Positions 1 through 6,518 of a stretch of DNA of 7,535 bases are shown one piece after another. The translations under genes were made by a program, and so were the position numbers. The stretch's first letter is position 1. Every line of letters starts with the position of its first letter. Under the pieces are notes generated by a model. The model did no database searches and was not told the origin of the DNA. It saw nothing but the letters and a program-made list of their open reading frames with translations. Source of the DNA: Chloroflexota bacterium (lineage in GTDB: Bacteria > Chloroflexota > Limnocylindria > Limnocylindrales > CSP1-4); assembly GCA_004298915.1 (NCBI GenBank), contig SCTE01000275.1, positions 1 through 7,535 of the forward strand, given 5' to 3'.

Positions 1-1
1 G

Positions 2-1141
2 GCGATCGAGCGCGCGGTGGCGCTCGCACCGGATGTGGTCCTCATGGACATCAACATGCCGGACATGGACGGCATCGCGGCCACCGAGCTGCTCGCCGTC
101 AAGGTCCCGACGGCGGCCGTCGTGATGATGTCCGTCCAGGGCGAGGCGGACTACCTTCGACGGTCCATGCTCGCCGGCGCCCGCGAGTTCCTCGTCAAGC
201 CATTCAGCTCCGACGAGCTCAATGCGTCCATCCGACAGGTGTGGACGCGTGAGCGCGACAAGATGGCCCGGATCGGCATCACCGCGGCCAACGCCGAGGC
301 TGCCCAGCGGGCCGCGTCAGGCCCGTCGGCCGATGGCGGGGTCGTCGTCGCGGTCTTCAGCCCGAAGGGCGGCGTGGGACGAACCACGGTCGCCGTGAAC
401 CTCGCGGTCGCCGCGGTGTCGATCGGCGGCAAGCGCGTCGCCCTCATGGACGGCTCGCTCCAGTTCGGCGACGTCGGGGTGCTGCTCAACCTCAACCCGA
501 AGAGCAAGTCGATCGCGGACCTTGTCCCGGAGCTGAACGCGGGCGAGATCGAGTCGATCGACACGTTCATCATCGACCACTCCTCGGGCGTCCGGGTCCT
601 GCTCGCGCCACCGTCACCCGAGGCCGCCGAGCATGTCACCGCGAACCACGCGAAGCGCGTCCTCGAGCGCCTGCGGACGGACAACGACCTGACGATCGTG
701 GACTGCCCCGCAACCTTCAACGACACGACGCTCGCGATCCTCGACGAGGCCGACGTCATCCTGACGATCCTCAGCCTCGAGATCACGAGCATCAAGAACA
801 TGCGCCTGTTCATGGAGGTCACGGACCAGCTCGGGTACGGCTCGGACAAGATCCGGATCGTCCTCAACCGGGCGGACGCGGCCCTGGGGATCCGGGTCTC
901 GGATGTCGAGAACTCGATCGGCCGCAAGGTCCAGCACACGATCGTCAGCGACGGGCGGAGCGTGGTCTATGCGCTCAACCGCGGCGTGCCGTTCTTCCTG
1001 AGCAACCGCGAGGCCCAGGTCTCGCAGGACATCCTCCGGCTGGCGAACGCGATCGTCGGCACGGAAGTCAAGGCCGCACCCGCGGCGATCAAGGCATCTT
1101 CCAAGGCAACAGCGAAGAAGTCGCTGTTCGCGTGGCGGTGA
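2..1141 (+). CDS. cpaE: CpaE/TadZ-like pilus assembly protein: receiver domain fused to MinD-like ATPase (5' partial)
   Basis: The gene is open at the left edge; about 379 codons are visible and perhaps 50 N-terminal residues are missing. Numbering here counts from the GTG at 17. Residues 1-75 are the second part of a response-regulator receiver: phospho-acceptor Asp11 in VVLMDINMPDMDG, the Ser39 position and Lys61 in FLVKPF. A linker of about 30 residues follows. Residues 110-350 form a MinD/ParA-like ATPase with a deviant Walker A at 117-124 (KGGVGRTT). The signature Lys117 is kept but the usual P-loop lysine is Arg122. Asp145 sits in MDGSLQFGD and Asp229 in TIVDCPA. The C-terminal tail is Ala/Lys-rich. 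CpaE/TadZ proteins localise Tad pilus machinery at the inner membrane or pole, and the adjacent cpaF, tadB and tadC support that role. The family assignment is firm; whether this copy is phosphorylated or hydrolyses ATP is not known. Confidence 0.92.
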   Translation, partial: AIERAVALAPDVVLMDINMPDMDGIAATELLAVKVPTAAVVMMSVQGEADYLRRSMLAGAREFLVKPFSSDELNASIRQVWTRERDKMARIGITAANAEAAQRAASGPSADGGVVVAVFSPKGGVGRTTVAVNLAVAAVSIGGKRVALMDGSLQFGDVGVLLNLNPKSKSIADLVPELNAGEIESIDTFIIDHSSGVRVLLAPPSPEAAEHVTANHAKRVLERLRTDNDLTIVDCPATFNDTTLAILDEADVILTILSLEITSIKNMRLFMEVTDQLGYGSDKIRIVLNRADAALGIRVSDVENSIGRKVQHTIVSDGRSVVYALNRGVPFFLSNREAQVSQDILRLANAIVGTEVKAAPAAIKASSKATAKKSLFAWR

Positions 1142-1170
1142 GTGACATGAAGACACGGCCCTCGGGGGCG

Positions 1171-1179
1171 AGGAAGGGG
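1171..1179 (+). promoter_or_regulatory. Shine-Dalgarno of cpaF
   Basis: AGGAAGGGG ends 8 nt before the ATG at 1188. It fixes the cpaF start and gives independent initiation after the 46-nt gap that follows cpaE. That gap (1142-1187) shows no other recognisable element. Confidence 0.7.
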
Positions 1180-1187
1180 TTGCGGCA

Positions 1188-2588
1188 ATGTCCCTGCTGA
1201 AGCGTATTGAGAGCCAGCGACCGGGCCAGGAGCCCGCGGCGGGTTCCAACATGCCCGTGCCCGCCGGTCCGGCCGGGGGCAACCCGAACGCCCCGGCGCC
1301 GGCTGCGCCTCGCCTGTCGTCCCAGGCCCCGGTCCGCGAGTCGTTCCGTGACGTCAAGTTCCGGATCCAGAGCCGGGTCATCCAGGACCTGGACCCGAAG
1401 CTCGACCTGTCGAACCAGGTCGAGGTCCGTCGTCAGATCGAGGAGATCTTCGGCAAGGTCATCGACGAGGAAGGCCTGGCCCTCACCCGCGCCGAACGCG
1501 TCCGGATGCTCGAGCAGATCACGGACGAGATCATCGGCCTCGGGCCGCTGGAGCCGCTCCTCCGCGACGAGTCGATCACGGAAGTCATGGTCAACGGACC
1601 GCGCCAGGTGTACATCGAGCGTTCCGGCAAGCTCGAGCTCACCAACGTCGTGTTCCAGAACGACGACCACGTGATGCGGATCATCGATCGGATCATTGCC
1701 CCGATCGGTCGCCGCGTGGACGAGTCCTCGCCGATGGTCGATGCCCGCCTGACCGACGGCTCGCGCGTCAACGCGATCATCCCGCCCCTGTCCCTGGTCG
1801 GGCCGGTAGTCACGATCCGGAAGTTCGCCGCCACGCCGTTCACCGTCGATGACCTGATCCGCTTCGGTACCGCGACCCCCGAGATGTTCGAGTTCCTCCG
1901 GGCCTGTGTCGAGGCACGCCTCAACGGTTTCGTGTCGGGCGGCACCGGTTCGGGCAAGACGACCACCCTGAACGTCCTGTCATCGTTCATCCCGAACGAC
2001 GAGCGGATCGTCACGATCGAGGACGCGGCCGAGCTCCAGCTTCGCCAGGAGCACGTCGTCACCCTCGAGTCCCGGCCGCCCAACATCGAAGGCAAGGGCG
2101 CGATTCCGATCCGCGAGCTCGTCCGGAACGCACTACGGATGCGACCCGACCGAATCGTCGTCGGGGAGTGTCGTTCGGGAGAGGCGCTTGACATGCTCCA
2201 GGCCATGAACACCGGCCACGACGGCTCGCTGTCCACGGGCCACGCCAACTCGCCGCGCGACATGCTGTCCCGCCTCGAGACGATGGTCCTCATGGCCGGC
2301 GTGGACCTCCCGGTCCGGGCCATCCGCGAGCAGATCGCATCGGCCGTGGACATCATCGTCCAGCAGGCGCGCATGAAGGACGGCACCCGTCGCATCACGC
2401 ACATCACCGAGGTCCAGGGCATGGAGGGTGACGTGATCGTGATGCAGGACGTGTTCGTCTTCGAGCAGACCGGCGTCATCGACGGCAAGATCCAGGGTCG
2501 GCTCAAGCCGACCGGCATCCGGCCCAAGTTCGTCGAGCGATTCGAGACTGAGGGCATCCACCTGCCCCAGGGCGTGTTCGGGTTCTAG
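1188..2588 (+). CDS. cpaF: CpaF/TadA secretion ATPase of the Tad pilus
   Basis: The 466-residue product is a type II/IV secretion-system (VirB11/GspE family) hexameric ATPase that powers Tad/Flp pilus assembly at the cytoplasmic face. Residues 1-50 are a Pro/Ala/Gly-rich, probably disordered head after MSLLKRIE. Residues 55-215 form the N-terminal domain, including EVMVNGPRQVYIE (132-144). The ATPase core carries Walker A GGTGSGKTT at 251-259 (Lys257), an Asp box TIEDAAEL at 276-283, a Walker B region RPDRIVVGE at 319-327 (Glu327) and a His box STGHANS at 349-355 (His352). All catalytic motifs look intact and the length is normal for CpaF. The start is supported by a Shine-Dalgarno at 1171-1179 and the conserved N-terminus. 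It lies 46 nt after cpaE and 24 nt before tadB. CpaF rather than VirB11 or PilB is supported by the neighbours. Confidence 0.97.
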   Translation: MSLLKRIESQRPGQEPAAGSNMPVPAGPAGGNPNAPAPAAPRLSSQAPVRESFRDVKFRIQSRVIQDLDPKLDLSNQVEVRRQIEEIFGKVIDEEGLALTRAERVRMLEQITDEIIGLGPLEPLLRDESITEVMVNGPRQVYIERSGKLELTNVVFQNDDHVMRIIDRIIAPIGRRVDESSPMVDARLTDGSRVNAIIPPLSLVGPVVTIRKFAATPFTVDDLIRFGTATPEMFEFLRACVEARLNGFVSGGTGSGKTTTLNVLSSFIPNDERIVTIEDAAELQLRQEHVVTLESRPPNIEGKGAIPIRELVRNALRMRPDRIVVGECRSGEALDMLQAMNTGHDGSLSTGHANSPRDMLSRLETMVLMAGVDLPVRAIREQIASAVDIIVQQARMKDGTRRITHITEVQGMEGDVIVMQDVFVFEQTGVIDGKIQGRLKPTGIRPKFVERFETEGIHLPQGVFGF

Positions 2589-2598
2589 GGCTGGCCCC

Positions 2599-2605
2599 GA
2601 GGAAG
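2599..2605 (+). promoter_or_regulatory. Shine-Dalgarno of tadB (GTG start)
   Basis: GAGGAAG ends 7 nt before the GTG at 2613. It supports GTG as the start rather than a later ATG, which would remove the first membrane segment. Confidence 0.7.
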
Positions 2606-2612
2606 CATTGAC

Positions 2613-3623
2613 GTGACCAACATCACCCTCATCATCGCCGTCGTCGCGGCGCTCGCGATCCTCCTGATCGCATTCGGCATCGCCTCGAGCGGCAACAGCT
2701 CGGGCGTGAGCGACCGCCTTGAGCGCTACGCGTCGGGACGCCAGGACAAGAAGAAGGCGGACAAGCCCGAGGGGCTCGCCGACCTCCTCGCCCAGAGCGC
2801 GGCCCTGGCCACGCTCAACAAGGCCGTCGAGCAGCGCGACTTCGGCGCGAACCTCGCCCGGGAGCTCGCCCGTGCCGACCTCAAGCTGAAGGTCTCCGAG
2901 TACCTCGGCATCTGGGCGGCGACGACCATCGGCACGCCCGTGCTCTTCTTCGTCCTCGGGTTCGTGATCACGAGCCTCCAGAGCCCGATCGCCCTGATCG
3001 GCGGGTTGCTGCTCGGCTTCGTCGCCCCGCGGATCTGGCTGGGCCGCCGCAAGGCGGGCCGCCTGAACGCGTTCAACAAGCAGCTCCCCGACACGATCAC
3101 CCTGATTGCCAACGCGCTCCGCGCCGGCTCGTCGTTCCTCCAGGCGATCGAGCTGGTGGTCCGCGAATCCCGCCCGCCGGTCGCAACGGAATTCGGCCGG
3201 GTCATCCGCGAGGTCAACCTGGGCCTCCCGTTCGACGCGGCCATGGAGAACATGGTCCGCCGGATGCGGTCCGACGACTTCGAGCTGATGGCCACGGCCA
3301 TCAACATCCAGCACTCCGTCGGTGGCAACCTCGCCGAGATCCTCGACTCGATCGCGTTCACGATCCGCGAGCGCGTCCGGATCAAGGGCGAGATCCGGAC
3401 CCTCACCGCCCAGCAGCGCCTGTCCGGGTACGTCGTCGGGCTGCTGCCGTTCGGCCTCGCCGGCTTCATCTACCTCGCCGCGCCGACCTTCTTCGATCCG
3501 ATGTTCGACAGCAAGGTGGCCGTCGCCGGCCTGCCGGCCGGGATCATCATCCTGGGCTTCGGCGTCCTGATGATGATGATCGGCTTCTTCTCCATCCAGA
3601 AGATCGTGGACATCGAGGTCTAG
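2613..3623 (+). CDS. tadB: TadB-like inner-membrane platform protein (T2SSF domain)
   Basis: The 336-residue product is an inner-membrane platform protein of the Tad pilus, in the GspF/PilC (type II secretion system F) family. It should contact CpaF and TadC. Predicted membrane segments lie at about 4-24, 103-120, 122-142, 271-291 and 306-328. Between the second pair and the third is a cytosolic T2SSF helical domain, about 152-265. That domain contains LPDTITLIANALRAGSSF (158-175) and the typical HSVGGNLAEILDSIA (234-248). A charged Lys-rich stretch (QDKKKADK, 44-51) follows the first membrane segment. It starts 24 nt after cpaF and ends 4 nt before tadC. Assignment as TadB rather than TadC rests on order and on the GGNLAEIL signature. 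The first membrane segment is nearly identical to that of TadC. Confidence 0.94.
   Translation: MTNITLIIAVVAALAILLIAFGIASSGNSSGVSDRLERYASGRQDKKKADKPEGLADLLAQSAALATLNKAVEQRDFGANLARELARADLKLKVSEYLGIWAATTIGTPVLFFVLGFVITSLQSPIALIGGLLLGFVAPRIWLGRRKAGRLNAFNKQLPDTITLIANALRAGSSFLQAIELVVRESRPPVATEFGRVIREVNLGLPFDAAMENMVRRMRSDDFELMATAINIQHSVGGNLAEILDSIAFTIRERVRIKGEIRTLTAQQRLSGYVVGLLPFGLAGFIYLAAPTFFDPMFDSKVAVAGLPAGIIILGFGVLMMMIGFFSIQKIVDIEV
3615..3619 (+). promoter_or_regulatory. Shine-Dalgarno of tadC, inside the end of tadB
   Basis: GAGGT lies within the last codons of tadB and ends 8 nt before the tadC ATG at 3628. Ribosomes finishing tadB uncover or reuse this site, so the two platform subunits are probably made in coupled amounts. 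Confidence 0.6.
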
Positions 3624-3627
3624 TGCG

Positions 3628-4557
3628 ATGCCCGTAGCGTTGATCGTCGCCGTCGTCGCCGCCCTCGCGATCCTGCTCATTGCCTATGGGATCTCCAGTG
3701 GCGGACCGGTCGACCCGGTCCAGGCCCGCTTGACCCAGCTCGGTGCCAGCCAGGCGCGAACGCTCGAGGAAATGGAGCTCCAGCTCCCGTTCTTCGATCG
3801 GACGATCAAGCCGCTCGCGGCTCGCATCTCCGCCCGGTTGTCGCGGAGCACATCCACGAGCCTGACCGAGCGCACCGAGAAGCGCCTGGCCCTTGCCGGG
3901 AACCCCGGCGACATGCGCACCGCCGACTGGCTCGGCATCAAGGTGATCGTCGCCCTCGTCGTGGCCGGCTTCATGTTCGTGTTCCTCGGGCTCCTCGGGC
4001 AGAACTTCTTCGGCGGCATCGCGTTCGGCCTCGTCGGCCTCGGGTTCGGCTACCTCCTTCCGGAGTTCTGGCTGGGCGGCAAGGTGAAGGCGCGCCAGAA
4101 GGCGATCCTCCTCCAGATCCCCGACGCGCTCGACCTCCTCACGATCTCCGTTCGGGCCGGCCTCGGTTTCGATGCCGCGCTGGGCAAGGTCGTCGAAAAG
4201 ATGGAGGGTCCACTCATCGACGAATTCCGTCGGGCGCTGGCCGAGGTCCGCGTCGGCAAGGTCCGGCGTGAGGCCCTGCGGGACATCATCCCCCGCACCG
4301 AAGTCCAGCCGCTGACCAACTTCGTCGGGGCGATCATTCAGGCCGAACAGCTCGGCGTGTCGATCTCCAAGGTCCTCCAGGTCCAGTCCGAACAGCTCCG
4401 CATCGAGCGCCGCCAGCGGGCCGAGGAACAGGCCGCCCAGGCGCCGATCAAGATGCTCTTCCCGCTCGTCGGCTGCATCTTCCCGTCGCTGTTCATCGTC
4501 ATCCTCGGGCCGGCCATCATCCTGATCATCGCCAACCTCGGCGCGACGAATCAGTAG
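3628..4557 (+). CDS. tadC: TadC-like inner-membrane platform protein (T2SSF domain)
   Basis: The 309-residue product is the second platform subunit of the Tad pilus, paralogous to TadB. Membrane segments are predicted at about 3-22, 103-121, 127-146 and a long hydrophobic region at 276-303. The T2SSF domain spans about 162-275. It contains QIPDALDLLTISVRAGLGFD (163-182) and AIIQAEQLGVSISKVLQ (235-251), the QAEQLGVSI stretch being typical of TadC. A basic helix RIERRQRAEEQA precedes the last hydrophobic segment. The start is ATG, with the Shine-Dalgarno inside tadB. It lies 4 nt after tadB and 7 nt before the DUF192 gene. The function as heteromeric platform with TadB is inferred from family and position. 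Confidence 0.94.
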   Translation: MPVALIVAVVAALAILLIAYGISSGGPVDPVQARLTQLGASQARTLEEMELQLPFFDRTIKPLAARISARLSRSTSTSLTERTEKRLALAGNPGDMRTADWLGIKVIVALVVAGFMFVFLGLLGQNFFGGIAFGLVGLGFGYLLPEFWLGGKVKARQKAILLQIPDALDLLTISVRAGLGFDAALGKVVEKMEGPLIDEFRRALAEVRVGKVRREALRDIIPRTEVQPLTNFVGAIIQAEQLGVSISKVLQVQSEQLRIERRQRAEEQAAQAPIKMLFPLVGCIFPSLFIVILGPAIILIIANLGATNQ

Positions 4558-4564
4558 CCCGCCG

Positions 4565-4924
4565 GTGGGCGCCCGGAACCTGACCCGCGATTCGGTCCTC
4601 GCCGAGCGGGTCGAGGTTGCCGATTCGCTCTGGGCACGGTTCATGGGCCTGATGGGGCGCCCATCGATCGAGCCCGGCTTCGGGCTCTGGCTCAGCGGGA
4701 CGAACGGGATCCACATGTTCTTCATGCGGTTCGCGATCGATGCCGTCTTCCTCGCGAGGCCAGACGCGGACGGACACCGTGCCGTCCTCGCGACGCGGCG
4801 CGCGGTACGGCCCTGGGTGGGCCTCGTGCCGCTCGTCCGCGGGGCCGACGGTTGTCTGGAGCTGCCCGTCGGGGCGATCGACGCTTCCGGGACGGTGACG
4901 GGAGACCTGATCCGGCTGTCCTGA
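4565..4924 (+). CDS. DUF192 family protein, last gene of the tad cluster
   Basis: The 119-residue product matches the DUF192 fold. Family hallmarks are WARFMGLMGRPS (23-34), the core GIHMFFMRFAIDAVFL (48-63), VRPWVGLVPL (81-90) and CLELPVGAID (97-106). Function is unknown. Many family members are exported or lipoproteins, but this copy has no signal peptide and is probably cytosolic. GTG 4565 is the first start after an in-frame TGA at 4523-4525, and the next Met codons fall inside the conserved core. No clear Shine-Dalgarno is visible. It begins 7 nt after tadC, so translation probably depends on coupling. Position in the operon suggests a link to pilus assembly, but the sequence does not show what it does. 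Confidence 0.9.
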   Translation: MGARNLTRDSVLAERVEVADSLWARFMGLMGRPSIEPGFGLWLSGTNGIHMFFMRFAIDAVFLARPDADGHRAVLATRRAVRPWVGLVPLVRGADGCLELPVGAIDASGTVTGDLIRLS

Positions 4925-4947
4925 GCGATCCGGGTCGTCGGTCGCGT

Positions 4948-4963
4948 CGGCCGGGCTCGGCCG
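4948..4963 (+). terminator. GC hairpin after the tad cluster, possible weak terminator
   Basis: CGGCCG-GGCT-CGGCCG makes a perfect 6-bp stem with a 4-nt loop, 23 nt after the DUF192 stop. No T-tract follows, so it is not a classical intrinsic terminator. It could be a pause or RNA-end-stabilising element, or chance in GC-rich DNA. The rest of the 137-nt gap to comF (4925-5061) shows no convincing promoter. Confidence 0.25.
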
Positions 4964-5061
4964 TCCACCCCGCGGCCTCCGCTGCCCGCCCCGCCCGCGG
5001 TGCAATTCGGTGGTGAACGCGAGATGACCGCGCGCGATGCGGTCCCGCGGATGATCGCCCA

Positions 5062-5775
5062 ATGTCGACGTACGAGCGAATCGCGCATCGCATCGGTGAG
5101 GCAGCGAGCCAGGCGCTGGACCTGGCGCTGCCCGCGGTGTGCGCCGGCTGCGGGCGCGAGGGCCGGGCCCTGTGCGGTGAATGCGAACCGGCCATCAACC
5201 TGCGCGCGCTCCGGCCGCCCGGGCTTCCGATCGGCATGCCCGGCGAGACGCCGGCCCCGCTCGCCCAGGTCGAGTGGTGCTCGGGCTTCACGGGTGTGAC
5301 CCAGCGCGCCCTTCACCGCCTGAAGTACAGCGGCGATCGCCGTCTCGCGGTCCCCCTCGGACGCGCCGTGGCCCGCCGCTGGGCGCACGCCGGTGCCGGT
5401 GGCGACGTCCTCGTCCCGGTCCCGGCCTCGGCGGATCGGGTCCGCGACCGTGGCTACGACCAGGCGAACCTGATCGCCCGCGCCGCGGGAGCTGAGCTCC
5501 GGCTACCGGTCCGGCTCGAGCTGCTGGAGCGGACGCGCCGGACGGCGGCCCAGTTCGACCTGGATCGGGCCTCGCGGGGCCGGAACGTCCGCGGCGCGTT
5601 CCGGATCCGGCCCGGGTCGTCCCTGCCTCGAGGCAGCGGCCCCGACGGGGCGCCGTGGATCGTCCTGGTGGACGACGTCCTGACGACCGGCAGCACGCTG
5701 GCGGCCTGTGCGCAGGTGCTGCTCGACGCGGGCGCCTACGCCGTCTCGGCGGTCACGGTGGCCCGCGAGCGCTGA
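5062..5775 (+). CDS. comF: ComF family phosphoribosyltransferase-like protein
   Basis: The 237-residue product belongs to the ComF/ComFC/GntX family, required for natural transformation in several bacteria and thought to act on internalised single-stranded DNA in the cytoplasm. An N-terminal four-cysteine zinc module lies at 27-41 (CAGC, then CGEC). LHRLKYSGDRR follows at 84-94, then the family block VPVPASADRVRDRGYDQ (118-134). The C-terminal PRPP-binding loop is IVLVDDVLTTGST at 200-212 (Asp204, Asp205). Length is normal and all hallmark residues are present. ATG 5062 is the only usable start after an in-frame TGA at 5014-5016, although the ribosome-binding site is weak. It follows the tad cluster by 137 nt and precedes hpf by 143 nt. 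Biochemical activity of the family is unsettled. Confidence 0.94.
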   Translation: MSTYERIAHRIGEAASQALDLALPAVCAGCGREGRALCGECEPAINLRALRPPGLPIGMPGETPAPLAQVEWCSGFTGVTQRALHRLKYSGDRRLAVPLGRAVARRWAHAGAGGDVLVPVPASADRVRDRGYDQANLIARAAGAELRLPVRLELLERTRRTAAQFDLDRASRGRNVRGAFRIRPGSSLPRGSGPDGAPWIVLVDDVLTTGSTLAACAQVLLDAGAYAVSAVTVARER

Positions 5776-5777
5776 TT

Positions 5778-5805
5778 CGGCGGCTCGCGGCAGAGCTGGC
5801 CGCCG
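5778..5805 (+). terminator. GC hairpin just after comF
   Basis: CGGCGGC (5778-5784) pairs with GCCGCCG (5799-5805) over a 14-nt loop, starting 2 nt after the comF stop. No T-run follows. It may attenuate read-through into hpf, or be chance in this composition. Confidence 0.25.
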
Positions 5806-5813
5806 GTCCCCGG

Positions 5814-5825
5814 GCCTCCCGAGGC
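5814..5825. repeat. Inverted repeat abutting the putative hpf -10 box
   Basis: GCCTC-CC-GAGGC is a perfect 5-bp inverted repeat with a 2-nt centre that ends exactly where the TATACT element begins. As DNA it could be a small operator in the promoter spacer. As RNA the loop is too tight to be a good hairpin. The DNA-operator reading is an inference. Confidence 0.3.
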
Positions 5826-5831
5826 TATACT
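5826..5831 (+). promoter_or_regulatory. Candidate -10 box of hpf
   Basis: TATACT matches the sigma-A type consensus TATAAT at five of six positions and is one of few AT-rich hexamers between genes here. It lies 87 nt before the hpf start, implying an 80-nt leader or so. No good -35 hexamer is seen at 16-18 nt, so an activator or an alternative sigma factor may be involved. Confidence 0.4.
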
Positions 5832-5905
5832 CGGCTTGCGGGCGCGGGCGGCATCGCCCATCCGCACCCGAGGCGCACCGACCACAGACGAACCGTGCCG
5901 AGCTC

Positions 5906-5912
5906 GGGAGGT
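5906..5912 (+). promoter_or_regulatory. Shine-Dalgarno deciding the hpf start
   Basis: GGGAGGT ends 6 nt before the GTG at 5919 and is the strongest ribosome-binding site in the window. It selects GTG 5919 and rules out the in-frame upstream extension that runs back into comF. Confidence 0.8.
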
Positions 5913-5918
5913 CCAGCG

Positions 5919-6518
5919 GTGAGAACCATCGTCAAGGGCAAGAACTTCGACGTCCACGACAGCGACCGCGAGTACGCCGAGCGGAAATTCGCCCGGCTCG
6001 AGCGCCTGCTGGATGACCGGAGCGAGGCGATGGTCGAACTGTCGATGGAGCAGCATCGGAGCAGCGATGACTCGCACATCGTCGATGTCACGCTCATGAT
6101 CGATGGCCAGGTCCTGCGCGGACGGGCGGCTGCAGCCACCCATCGGGCGGGCATCGATGTCGTCGTCGACAAGGTCGAGCGCCGCGCGGTCGATTTCAAG
6201 TCGAAGCCGCGCCTGCGCGCCCGGCCCGAGCAGGAGAAGGCCATCCTTCGCCGGATCGCCGACGGCGAGGCCGACGGAGGGCGCCCGCGCCGGATCGTCA
6301 AGGTCAAGCGCTTCGACATCGAGCCGATGTTCGTCGAGGACGCGGCATCCCGGATGGACGAGCTCGGTCACGATTTCTTCGTGTTCGTCAATGCCGAGTA
6401 CGAGCGGGTCGCGATCCTCTATCGACGCAACGACGGCGACCTCGGGCTGATCGAGCCGATGGTTGGCAGTGGCGCCGAGTTCGAGGCCGGACGCTCGCGG
6501 GGTCGCCGCTCAGGTTGA
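5919..6518 (+). CDS. hpf: Long-form ribosome hibernation promoting factor
   Basis: The 199-residue product has the two-domain layout of long HPF. The N-terminal S30AE/YfiA domain (about 1-95) begins RTIVKGKNFDV and would bind the 30S decoding region. A charged linker (about 96-124) follows. The C-terminal dimerisation domain (about 126-182) includes IVKVKRFDIEPMFVEDA and HDFFVFVNAE, and mediates 100S (70S dimer) formation in starved or stationary cells. A basic tail RSRGRRSG follows. GTG 5919 is chosen because of the Shine-Dalgarno GGGAGGT and because the S30AE domain starts right there. It stands 143 nt after comF with its own candidate promoter, so separate, growth-phase control is plausible. 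Its TGA directly abuts the stop of the convergent DUF2087 gene. Confidence 0.96.
   Translation: MRTIVKGKNFDVHDSDREYAERKFARLERLLDDRSEAMVELSMEQHRSSDDSHIVDVTLMIDGQVLRGRAAAATHRAGIDVVVDKVERRAVDFKSKPRLRARPEQEKAILRRIADGEADGGRPRRIVKVKRFDIEPMFVEDAASRMDELGHDFFVFVNAEYERVAILYRRNDGDLGLIEPMVGSGAEFEAGRSRGRRSG

Noticed and set aside
151..939. Minus-strand frame opposite cpaE
   Set aside because: It is an antisense shadow of the MinD-like domain, rich in Arg/Ser and without family motifs.
2133..3680. 515-codon open frame on the minus strand opposite cpaF, tadB and tadC
   Set aside because: It is antisense to two genes with clear families. Its product is a monotonous run of Asp/Glu/Arg/Leu typical of reversed high-GC codons, with no domain.
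4970..5000. Two CCGCGG copies upstream of comF as a hairpin or repeat
   Set aside because: They are 6-bp self-complementary GC words in a very GC-rich stretch, with no extension of the pairing, so chance is the simplest explanation.
5001..5006. TGCAAT as a -10 box for comF
   Set aside because: It matches only four of six positions, lacks any -35 partner, and such hexamers are expected by chance.
3547..5388. 613-codon open frame on the minus strand
   Set aside because: It spans tadC, DUF192 and half of comF in antisense, with low-complexity Arg/Asp/Glu-rich sequence and no recognisable motif.
5655..5918. In-frame upstream extension of hpf into the end of comF
   Set aside because: The encoded residues are Arg/Gly-rich and unrelated to HPF. 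The GGGAGGT site and the start of the S30AE domain both point to GTG 5919.
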